A stretch of 64,000 nucleotides of DNA from Triglochin maritima (lineage: Eukaryota > Streptophyta > Magnoliopsida > Alismatales > Juncaginaceae), in NCBI GenBank assembly GCA_963682175.1, contig OY821774.1:41368201-41432200 (forward strand). Reading direction: 5' to 3'. This document shows positions 36,005-45,934 of this stretch, piece after piece. Position 1 is the stretch's first letter; each line of letters begins with the position of its first letter. Under the pieces are notes generated by a model. The model did not search any database and was not told the DNA's origin. It saw nothing but the letters and a program-made list of their open reading frames with translations. Both the position numbers and the translations under genes were made by a program.

Positions 36005-36331
36005 TTTGAAGATGATTCAATTGTAATTCCCCGAAATTCATTGGTTGAAGTAAATCAATCTGGCCTTCTCATGGAGACAATGATTGATATCACTCCACAA
36101 GAACCACTTCCAACACCATCAGTGGGTCCTCTTGATCCTGATTGTATTAAAGGTCTAATTGTTTGTGACAAAGAGAAGATGAGGGGCAAACAAGGGGTGA
36201 GCTTAGACGCATTTGTGGGAATATTTACTCGTCTTGGCCGGGAAATGGAAGAAATTGGTGTCGCTAGAAGTTACTCTTTAGCTGAAAAAGTTGCAACTGT
36301 TGTGCAGGAGGCCCAACCCCTACTTGCAAAC
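36005..36331 (+). pseudogene. TGD2: TGD2-like exon (MCE-domain lipid-transfer protein), gene fragment
   Basis: After an acceptor (ttatggcag) a 109-codon frame reads PRNSLVEVNQSGLLMETMID, then SVGPLDPDC, KGLIVCD, QGVSLDAFVGIFTRLGRE and SYSLAEKVA. This closely resembles the central part of TRIGALACTOSYLDIACYLGLYCEROL 2, the inner-envelope substrate-binding subunit of the chloroplast TGD lipid importer. It can end at a donor (GCAAAC|GTGTG) at 36331. The N-terminal membrane segment, first half of the MCE domain and C-terminal exons were not found in the flanks, up to the triplicated block at 36885. It is therefore probably a displaced gene fragment. No stop codon interrupts it. Confidence 0.75.
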
Positions 36332-36337
36332 GTGTGA

Positions 36338-36884
36338 AAAACTCTGCTTTCTTCTCAAAATCTAAAGGCCTTATCTCAGTTAAGATGGACGTGAAATTTT
36401 GGTCATCTATTACTGAAGTACCATCCATTAGTACCATACACGGCTCAACATGTGCACTTTTTAACTACGTAGGCAAAGGACATCTGACATGACTAACCCT
36501 ATAAACTTTGTTCTTTACTTTCTATCACGTGTTATTTTCAATATGCGTCTATCGCCACTTTTCACTTGCATGTCTATGGCTTTATACCCTAAGTTTACTT
36601 TTCATAGGTATTATGTTCTCTGTAGCACCCACTTCTAGAGGCTCAAATTTGCAGTCATTTCGCAGATGGAGTTGACTGCTAGTTATAGTTTTTATTTCTT
36701 ATTAATATTTTTTCTTCTGTTTTTAGCTTGTTAGACATCTTACTAATAATTCTTAATAACAGTTTATATATTTAAGCAACAAGTAATTTTCACATATAAA
36801 GACGTTTGTGTAGTGATGTAACAGATTGAAGCCATGGCTTAAGAGGTTCAAAAGATGACAAAATATATTATATAACAAGTATCA
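36338..36884. other. Non-coding region before the triplicated block
   Basis: No continuation of the TGD2-like gene and no other feature was recognised. Confidence 0.4.
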
Positions 36885-36915
36885 ATAATTGCATCAGAAT
36901 AAAAACCACAGTAAT

Positions 36916-36916
<1 letters not shown>

Positions 36917-36941
<25 letters not shown>
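36917..36941. repeat. Poly-C tract (25 C)
   Basis: The equivalent site has 22 C in copy 3 (57457-57478) but reads 'ctccctcct' in copy 2 (about 42897). Confidence 0.9.
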
Positions 36942-36946
<5 letters not shown>

Positions 36947-37319
36947 TATTGAATTTGCAGTACCAATGTACACGAGTTTATAAAATCTTACAATAGTGGT
37001 TCATTCATTATGGAAGAATATTTGTTCAAACCCTAAGTTTACTCATGGACACCCTCAATTTTGCATTGTAAGTTATTCTTAGCTTCATCGAATAGATGAA
37101 ATGCTGCAAAATCATACTACTAGATTCGGAAGGAATAAAATGCAGACATCACCAAGCGCTTATTTGCTTCCGATAATGGAAAATATTTTATTGACAAATC
37201 GTTTTTTACACGAAGTGAAATGCAGATTTAGTGATCAAAGAATGCATAAATATTCCTAATCTACCATATAACTGATACAACCACTCCACTGCACATGTTT
37301 TACATGGGAAATACGACTT

Positions 37320-38452
37320 TTACAATGTGATTTTTGAATATGAGAGCGAATTAATAAAGAGCATGGCACCGGTAACATACAACAGTGGGCATTTCTTAAC
37401 CACTACTACCTTTGGGTTTTTGCACATTGACGCCTTCCACATGCCATCAGTTTCAGTAGACAGTTGGAACTCTTTCTTCTCATTCTCAAATGTAGCAGTT
37501 GTGAAGGCGGAAAACACAGAGAAAGTGAACGACACATTTGAAGTATATATTTCATGTTGTTTCACAAACTTGTAGTGCTTTTGCTATCCCAAAACTCAAA
37601 ACAACCAACCACAACTCCGATTTTTGAGTCTCAAGATGCATATATAAATGATGATGTTGTGCTAGTACAAGTATGTGTATAGGATGTGAAGTTCATGTAA
37701 AATTTTAATATAAAAATCTTAAGCTAGTTAGTACCTTTCTACGAGTATATCTAGACGCTTTCCAACACAGAAGGCTTCTCGATCTGGGTTCTAATCTCCT
37801 GCATTAAGTACGGAAATTATATAGTAAGTACCACATGATCAATGTGCACCAAACATTGATAAGGGAAGAGAATAACATATGACCATGCATCATACGTCGA
37901 CTATACTGCAGTTGCTTGTAAAGTTTATAAAAATATATTCATAATACCACAAGATACTAACTTCATTTGATGTATATGTCATACAGCTGCAGAACCGTAA
38001 AAACTTAATTACTACCAAAGGGGTGTACTCAAACTTTCAAATAGTATTAATCATGTTATTTTACAAATTGTAAGTGGATCGAAGTTAAATTTGAAGTTGA
38101 AGAAGAAAGAAACTTACTGATTCTCTTGTTCAAGCTTTTCAGCAATTCATATTGCTTTCTGTTTGGACCACCCACTTCTTTGCGAACATCCTTCTACTTG
38201 TTGAATTACATGAGCGAGCGAGACTTTACCCCTCAATAGGCTTCAATTTTGAGATTGTTGTCCGTTATCCCTTCTCTGGGACTTATTAGATGCTAAGGTA
38301 GATCCATTATAACGAGAAATGGAAACATCTTCTTGATTTTCTCCAAGCTGCATGTCACTGCCTTTTTACTGGGTTTTAGCTTGGGGCGAATTAGCTTCCA
38401 TTTCGACAATTTCACTCGAACCGACTTCTTTCACAGTCTCAGTCGTTGTCAT
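37320..38452 (-). pseudogene. Unrecognised three-exon gene, copy 1
   Basis: Exons on the minus strand: 38118-38452, 37735-37798 and 37320-37568, joined at AATCA|GTAAGT, TGCAG|GAG, AGAAAG|GTACTA and CTACAAG|TTT with consistent phases (335 + 64 + 249 = 648 nt, 215 residues). Exon 1 encodes a polar, Gln/Ser-rich stretch with RGKVSLAHVIQQVEGCSQRS. The last exon contains STETDGMWKASM and KCPLLYVTGAML. I do not recognise the family. In this copy exon 1 has three in-frame stops (one after AKTQ, one after QSQN, one near the exon end), so it is a pseudogene. Confidence 0.5.
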
Positions 38453-38674
38453 TTCATGTTGAAACACTGATAGTGTTTTCAAGCCACGTTATTTTCTCTG
38501 ACTCTGATAGTGTTTTCAAGGCCTAGCGCAAATTCTCTGTAGCGTAACCATTACTTGGCCAGAGTAAATTGGTTTGCTTATGCAGTTTGTGTGAACATTA
38601 AACATTAAAATGTATTGTAATTTGTATATATTGTCAGTATCATGTTATCTAATTGAACTTCATGCTTCTTGCAG

Positions 38675-38850
38675 GATAAGAGCACTATCCCGTTTAGTGA
38701 ACCATTTACTGTGGATCCTTCAAATCCTCCCCCACCAAAGGACTACGACAACTATCTCTAGACACTGAAGGAGGGCGTCACAGGAAAATAGGCTATGGAA
38801 GCAGACCCAAGTGGCAACTTGAATTCCTCCATACAGTACTTGTATATGTG
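38675..38850 (+). pseudogene. Exon remnant on plus strand, copy 1
   Basis: Acceptor (cttcttgcag) then a frame with IPFSEPFTVDPSNPPPPKDY, a TAG, TLKEGVTGK, another TAG, then MEADPSGNLNSSIQYL, ending at a donor-like TG|GTAAAT. Reading through both stops gives a sensible protein-like sequence, so this was coding. The two stops are shared by all three copies. Family not recognised. Confidence 0.5.
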
Positions 38851-39563
38851 GTAAATAATAGATTTTTTTTTCATTTTAAAAGTTTAGAAACGTAATGTGT
38901 TGGGAATGAAATTGTTGATTACATGATACCTGCAGGAAGTAAATCAAGATTTGTCACTTTCATAATTATCTTCTTGTCCAATGGACAAATTTTGCCATTT
39001 TGAGGTATGATATATCTTAGCTAAGATGTTTTAGTTGGTTAACTTGGAATAACCATATCCATAAGTGCATAACCAAATGGAGGTTGTGGATTGAAACCCA
39101 CCAGTAATTTCCTAGTTAGAATTTTCCTCTTCTTTTCTACTTCTCTTCTTTGCAGTCAATGTGTTTAACTCGAGGTAATTCAGTCACTCTGAATCTCTGA
39201 TGTCATAATACAATCTAGTTCTAAAAATTTAAATGAGTTGAAATTCTAGATTCTTATCAGTTAATGAAATAGAATAGATTGACACGGCAAATTAAATTTG
39301 TACGTGCATTTACACGTTCAGGGAAGTTTTTTTTTCTTGCATGTTGCTTAAGAAGATCTTATTCCTCGTGTCGGCTTATAAATTTACATATAATCTGAAA
39401 TTTGACTGATTTGGGTCACAAACATATATATTTCTTGTTTGGCATATACCATGATCTATATCACAGAACATCTTGGAATGACAAACCATATCACTTGTTG
39501 CAATGCTATAGCAACTTATTTAAATATTACAGGTTTACATTCCTTATTTTGTCATGGAGATGA

Positions 39564-40287
39564 CTACTTGTAGCACCAACGTCTACACCAACCATGGTGA
39601 TGGTAACCGCCGTGACGTTTGTAACCACCACAACACCACTTGCGTTTTATTGGGCACCAATACTTGCACTTCCCGTAACGCCATTTGCAGCACTTTTTAT
39701 GATGCTTGTATCCTTCAACTGATTCATCATCTGTTCTCCGACACAACAACAAACAAATATATATATATATATACCACAAGTGAGCCAGGGTGTATGATAA
39801 CATGAAAGAAAAGCTTTAGAAGAATGCATCATCTATATTTATATGGATGTCCTATCCTGCAATTGTTGTAAACATGCATAAATCGTAATTAATGTTTGGA
39901 AGGGTAGTGTGGTGAAACATATATATCTTTAATATATAAAATGATCTTTGGAAATATATATATTTTGAAAATAATTCAAAACTATGCTCTCGTCAATATA
40001 TACTTACCAGCAAAGTCGATCTGATCAACGTCTATTTCAGACATAGAGACATCAGACATGGAGATATCAGACCTGGAGACATCTAAGGACACAAACAACG
40101 AAAGTCAACACCACTAAAATCAAGAATTAATGAAGTATGCCTACAAAATTTAATTTGCAACTTATTTTTATTCTTAATTACCAGTAGATTCCTCGTTGAG
40201 ATTTTCATCAGCAGCCAAAACCTCAGATGAGATGAAGAGTATTGCTACCACGAGTGCAGCAAAAACAATGATTGATTTGGAAGCCAT
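39564..40287 (-). CDS. Small secreted cysteine-rich protein, copy 1 (three exons, 115 aa)
   Basis: Exons on the minus strand: 40182-40287, 40008-40082 and 39564-39730 (106 + 75 + 167 nt). The phases match and the junctions are GT/AG. The protein starts with a clear signal peptide (MASKSIIVFAALVVAILFIS, cleavage likely after EVLA). Next comes an acidic Ser/Asp segment of about 40 residues with repeated [MR]SD[IV]S. The C-terminal part is very basic (Lys/Arg/His/Tyr/Trp) with eight cysteines spaced CC-x6-C-x3-C-x6-CC-x13-C-x3-C. The layout is that of a secreted precursor whose acidic part could balance a cationic mature peptide, as in some plant antimicrobial peptides. The Cys/His content would also suit metal binding. 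A TATA box (CTATAAAAG) lies about 54 bp before the ATG. I know no family with this cysteine pattern. Confidence 0.78.
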
Positions 40288-40340
40288 TGGTGAGGTGGTG
40301 ATAAGAATGCAACGTGTTGGAGGATAAGTGCTTATGTTAT

Positions 40341-40350
40341 GCTTTTATAG
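40341..40350 (-). promoter_or_regulatory. TATA box of cysteine-rich protein gene, copy 1
   Basis: CTATAAAAGC on the minus strand, 54 bp upstream of the start codon. It is conserved in copy 2 at about 54899-54908. Confidence 0.7.
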
Positions 40351-40678
40351 TGGATCCGGACCATTTGTTTAATAGATGTTGTCTATTTTCACAAATCTAT
40401 GTTTTATATATAAGAAATAGTTTTTTTGTCTTTAAATTACTAACAATCCTGACAAAATGGACTTTTGCATTTCTTACCAATATTATATTATAAACAATAT
40501 TTATTTTTGATAACGATTCAATTCTTGATAGCAACTTACCAACGTTTGATGCATTTAAATTGGTTAACCAGTGGCATGGATAATAACATCAGAAATATTT
40601 ATTCCTTTAGAAGTAAACAACAAATAATGAATTTTGCGATTTTTATTAGTTGCTAATTTTAAATGTGATGTGGTACAA

Positions 40679-40911
40679 CATGAAAGAAAGCTTTCGAAGA
40701 ATGCATCATCTATATATATATGGCTATCCTATCATGCAATTGTAGTAAACATGCATAAATCGTAATTAATGTTTGGAAGCTTAGTGTGGTGAAACATATA
40801 TATCTTTAAAATATAAAATGATCTTTGGAATTATATATATTTTGAAAATAATGCAAAACTATGCTCTCATCAATATATACTTACCAGCAAAGTCGATCTG
40901 ATCAACGTCTA
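40679..40911 (-). repeat. Partial duplicate of exon 2 and intron 2 upstream of the gene
   Basis: It matches 39802-40041: the end of exon 2 with its GTAAGT donor, plus most of intron 2. It lies about 390 bp upstream of the start codon on the same strand. Both copies break at 'aacgtcta'. Confidence 0.85.
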
Positions 40912-43568
40912 GTTGTGATGTGGGTATGGAATCGTATGACTTGGTTTCGGTATACATCTTCATACAATATTAAATACAACTTTGCTTTCAAAAATATCAA
41001 ACGCAACTTCTATTTGTCTTTCTTGGCAAAACTTCCGTCGAAAAAAAAATTGGTAAAAAAGATTTTGGTGTTTTCGTAAAATTACGTAATTCAAAATCTA
41101 TGTAATTAGTGAAAAATAATATATTTGTAGGATATTTATTGTAATTTTTCGAAGACCTCTTCCACATGAATGTAACTTTTTTTGATATTTTTGCTGTAAT
41201 AATTATATCGACTGGTATATTCTTTGGATTTTCATATCATGACAATGTTTTTAGGTTGATATTTTGTAATTTTATTTAAATAAGCCAAGAAAGTAAACAC
41301 ATGGGAGTAATTGTGTTTAGAACAATACGTTATCTGAAATATTTTATAAAGGAAAATATGTAATAAAGTAATTTGTCTCGCAATTTGGAACAATACGTTA
41401 TCATCAAGTCCTTACTGCTTCCAATAAAGGAAAATATTTTATTGATAAATCTTTTTTACATGAAGTGAAATGCATATTTAGTGATCAAAGATTTCTATTT
41501 CGTTGTTTTGATCAATTGTGAATTAATTCCAAAATTCTATGTGAGGTTGGAATAAGTAAACTTTATGATTAATATTGTAAACTTTTATTTGTATTAAATT
41601 ACTTTGAATCCAAAAAAGAATCTAGACAGAAGATACGGACGTCAAACTTATCTGGAAGATAACAAGCAAGCCTTATGCTAACCGTCATTGAAATGATGGG
41701 TAAAAAACACCAACTTTCCGTATCATACTTCTTTCTTAGGTTATAATAAATGATGACGCGATTATGAAAATATCATAAAACTTCAACTCCTCACTTAATA
41801 TATCTTCATATACATATATAAGGATGCATGAAAATCGAATTGAAGTTGTGTTTGTTTAAATCACATATATAGTTAGAAAAACTATACTTAAACTTTATCC
41901 ATTTCAAGATTAAAAGTAACTATTCAATCGACAATGCTAGGTTCAAATGAAAAAAAATGATACAACTACTAGCTTATCAATAATTACAAGTCACATGTAT
42001 TTAAATAAAGTTGCAAAATTTCTTAAAAATCATCATTACGCAGATGTTAAGTCGTTGAACATGGCCCCTCAAGAGGAATTCACGAATAAGCAATTTTGTT
42101 TTTAAGGAAATTTAATTATTGATGGCAATCAAACCGCGTTTGCCGCATCTGAATTGGTTACCTTGTCACACGGATAACGACATTAGACCTCAAAAAAATC
42201 AAATTTTCTTGCCGACAATCATTATGTAGAGAGGATTATCAACATATAATTCTTTCGTATCAGTGGCTTTGTTTTTTATTTTGTCAAATTATGACTTCTG
42301 AACTTCAATGTAAATAAAAATAATATGGTAACTTTTTCATTAGCGAACATTTGGGCACGTTTTTTGCACGTGGTACTTAAGGTATGTTTGGGTGAGAAAT
42401 AATTTTTCAAGAAATTGGTTTTTTCTTCTTAAAAAATTCAACTTGTTTAGGTGTCAACCTTGATTTGAATCAAAACACGAATTTACTCTTCTTCTTCTTC
42501 TTCTTTTTCCAACCTTCAATTCCGATTGATTTAAAGCAACCTCTTACAGTTTGATTCTAATTGAATTAAACATGTCTGATTGGAATTAATTACCATTTTA
42601 AATCATTTCAAGAATCTCATTGAAACCCAACATTTTGGATCACTTTCAGATAAGGGGGGGGAGCATACTTCATCCAGATGAAGTCCACGGGAATGTTGAC
42701 GAGTTTCATTCAAACCATAGGGTGAAAATCACATTCCATATATGCAAGACGTTATTAGGTCCATAAGGATCTATGCAAGATTTGACGTTGACTGTTGAAT
42801 TCTTGCTCCAATAGGAACTTTTGTTTGAGGATGTGGGGAGGAGACAAAAATCAAATAAATCAAAATAATTGCATCAGAATAAAAACCACAATAATTCTCC
42901 CTCCTAAAATATTGAATTTGCAGTACCAATGTACACGAGTTTATAAAATCTTATAATAGTGGTTCATTCATTATGGAAGAATATTTGTTCAAACCCTAAC
43001 TTTACTCATGGACACCCTCAATTTTGCATTGTAAGTTATTCTTAGCTTCATCGAATAGATGAAATGCTACAAAATCATACTACTAGATTCGGAAGGAATA
43101 AAATGCAGACATCACCAAGCGCTTATCTGCTTCCGATAATGGAAAATATTTTATTGACAAATCTTTTTTTACACGAAGTGAAATGCTGATTTAGTGATCA
43201 AAGAATGCATAAATATTCCTAATCTACCATATAACTGATACCACCACTCCAGTGCACATGCTTTACATGGGAAATATGACTTTTACAATGTAATTTTTGA
43301 ATATGAGAGTGAATCAATAAAGAGCATGGCACCGGTAACATACAACAGTGGGCATTTCTTAACCACTACTACCTTTGGGTTTTGGCGCATTGACGCCTTC
43401 CACATGCCATCAGTTTCAGTAGACAGTTGGAACTCTTTCTTCTCATTCTCAAATGTAGCAGTTGTGAAGGCGGAAAACACAGAGAAAGTGAACGTCACAT
43501 TTGAAGTATATATTTCATGTCGTTTCACAAACTTGTAGTGCTTTTGATATCCCAAAACTCAAAACAAC

Positions 43569-43583
43569 CACTAGTGCAGAATT
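43569..43583 (+). repeat. CACTA left terminal inverted repeat
   Basis: CACTAGTGCAGAATT against the right-end CACTACTACAGAAAA; 11 of 15 positions agree. Confidence 0.9.
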
Positions 43584-43606
43584 GGCTTTACTCGTCGCCC
43601 AATAGA

Positions 43607-43915
43607 CGTCGGCCATTACAACCACCGACGTCTAGTGTGGAGAGGACAGAATAGACGTCGGTTGGAACGGAAGATGACGTCTATGCGACCCTATAGACGT
43701 CGGGTGTGGGAATAACACATTTAACCGACGTCTATAGTGTATAGACGTCGACCTTTAGGCGTCGGTGTTTTAGTACCTTGTGAATCTGACGTCTATAGGG
43801 TATAGACGTCGGCCTATAGACGTCGAACGTAATGGAAGGCCGACGTCTATACTCCAACCATATAGACGTCGAGGTATAGACGTCGGCGTTATGGAACATC
43901 CGACGTATATAGGTC
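43607..43915. repeat. CACTA left subterminal repeats
   Basis: About 15 copies of ATAGACGTCGG or its complement CCGACGTCTAT, in both orientations, spaced 10-35 bp. In En/Spm elements such arrays bind the TnpA-type protein. The open frames in both strands here are by-products of the repeats. Confidence 0.88.
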
Positions 43916-45050
43916 TTAAAGAAATCGGACAGACGCACTTTCTTTCATTCATTTCAGTCGAAACCCACCCAAACCCTAGCCGTCCCGCGACCGAACTCTC
44001 CTCCGCGACCATCCTCCGACCGATCCGCACCGTCTCCGGCACCGCAGTGAGTTCCCAAGCGCTCCTCCACTTCTCCGACCCTCTTCTCCTTCTTCCTCCG
44101 TCTTCCTCCGTCTCTCTCCACATGTAGGTTTTAAGTTCGTTTTTGGTTGTTTTAAGTTCGTCTTTCTCCGCATATTCTCTCTAACTTAGCCTCCTCCGCA
44201 TGTAGCTTCTCGTGTCGTTTACAGCCGTCCCCTCCGCTGTAAACGAGCTCCTCCGGCATCACAAAGAGCTCCTCTGGTTCGTGCTCAATTTTAGATCCTT
44301 AATTTAGGATTAGTTTAGACCAAGAATCCAACGCCAAATTAGGATTAGTTCACAATAATAACATATTGATGCAAATATTGGTTAATGTGATAATCATTAT
44401 TGGTTAATGTGATAATCTAAGTGTATTGATGCAAATATCAACATTTAGAATTCCTTTTATTTTCCAAGTTAATTAATGATTCAATTTGTTGGTGTGTAGC
44501 AAATGGTTTCCAAAGTAGAAAAAAAGAAATCAAAATTATGGATTGATGATGTGTAATGGCATGAGTTGTATGGTCTTGATGTGGATGTACACTCTTGACA
44601 TGTAGACGTGATGAGCAACTTCTTCTCGGAGTTTTTTAGCATGTGTGTTATGTGTTGATATTTGATAAACATATTCATTGGATTGATTTGGTTTGGATTG
44701 AGTTGGGTTGGTTGGATGATTTAACCAAACTTTGTTTTCATTGGATTGATTTGGTTTGGATTATGTTAAGAATTTGGTTTGGATTGAGTAGAGGAATACA
44801 TGATGTGAATGTGATTAGATAACTAGATATACATTTTCTTGTTGATTTCAGGATTTGAAGAATTTTTCATATCAAATTTTAAGTGGAGGTTCTGCCAAAA
44901 TTTCAATAAAATTTTATTCCCAATTATTATTAATAACATGATAGTTTGTGTTTAAAATGTTTTTCTGTCAATTCAAGTAATTATTTTTAATACTTGCTTT
45001 TAATATTTTGAATGTTTATTGCCTTAATTTTTTGAATTTTTAATATTATG
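43916..45050 (+). other. CACTA 5' non-coding region
   Basis: A stretch with CT-rich segments (43985-44290) followed by AT-rich sequence with 'ggattgatttggtttggatt' repeats near 44680-44770. No gene was seen. The transposase promoter probably lies here. Confidence 0.4.
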
Positions 45051-45926
45051 ATAATCATTCATTGCCCTCCTTAAACAACTTGGCCTTTAATAACCCAAAG
45101 CAAAATATTAGACAATATTTGTTAAGTCATTCATCATATAGGATTTGCATGCATTGTATTTTTCTATTCTTTACGATTTTTGTCGTAGATTGCTGGCGTA
45201 AGGTACGTACTATCTTTCACTCATCATTCATTACAAAGCATGCATTAGTTAGTAGGACTTGCATTGGAACAAGAGTGAGGTGAGTGTTTGTTTGGTGTGT
45301 TGTTTATTAGATTAAGGTATGAAAAACACTTAGGGGGAAGACACCTATAGGAGATGAGGTGGGGGATTTCATCACCCTTTCCTTGGCCCAAAAACCACTT
45401 AATAAAAGAACCTTAATAAAATCAATTAGACGTTGGCCCCTAGGATTTTCGGACGCGTTAAGGAGAGGAAACCGTTTAAGACCGTTATGGCCTGAATGGC
45501 GTTGCCCATCTAGTCTCCCTGAGATTTTAGGAACCTCCGGGTTCTTGATTTCATATAGATTAGTGGTCCTCGATGTTTAAGACCGTTTCGGCCTGAACGT
45601 CGTTGCCCATCTAGTCTCCCTGAGATATTAGGGACCTCCGGGTTCTTGATTTCCTACAGACTAGTGGTCCTCGGTGGGACCTCGAAGTTAGGCGTCGTCT
45701 ATTACTAAGGACCTATAGTGGACTTTAGGTTTGTTTTGGCCTTGATTGTTTAGTTAGATTTCTAACCTTCCTTATTCCACGCTAGATTAAGGACTTCATC
45801 TCTTCTCCTCTGAGTCATTCTTTTCTCATCTTAATGTCTCTGAATCTTCTCATCTACGAACACATTCTTTTAAATTGAAATTTTATTTATTTTCTGCAAT
45901 AATAACTATCATTTTTGCCTCTGTTT
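45050..45926 (+). other. CACTA transposase leader, probably spliced
   Basis: GCTGGCGTAAGGTACGTAC (45191-45209) contains a strong donor, and CTCTGTTTAG just before ATTGAAATGG (45917-45937) is a good acceptor. A ~100-bp direct repeat lies at about 45478-45680. Homologous blocks occur in the gypsy leader at 29690-30340 and in the CACTA remnant at 3700-4400. Confidence 0.6.
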
Positions 45927-45934
45927 AGATTGAA

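Larger units (their letters stand above)
36885..42864. repeat. Tandem segmental duplication, copy 1 (5980 bp)
   Basis: Copies start at 36885, 42865 and 57425 with 'aataattgcatca'. After removing the CACTA insertion, copy 2 is 5960 bp. Copies differ by scattered base changes and small indels, so the triplication is recent. The right part (40915-42864) and 38851-39563 are non-coding as far as can be seen. Confidence 0.93.

Noticed and set aside
35769..36026. Extension of the 35631 open frame with a hydrophobic end
   Set aside because: The hydrophobic stretch is T-rich intron sequence just before the acceptor of the TGD2-like exon, not a membrane segment.
37327..37575. Plus-strand open frame repeated in all three duplicated copies
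   Set aside because: It mirrors the last exon of the minus-strand three-exon gene. The minus-strand model has matching splice phases, so the plus frame is treated as a shadow.
39554..39805. Cys-rich open frame on the plus strand
   Set aside because: It is the complement of exon 3 of the minus-strand secreted protein gene, which has a signal peptide, splice sites and TATA box; the plus-strand frame has none of these.
43607..44127. Overlapping open frames on both strands near the CACTA left end
   Set aside because: They arise from repeated ATAGACGTCGG units and CT-rich sequence without stops; no domain or start context supports a gene.
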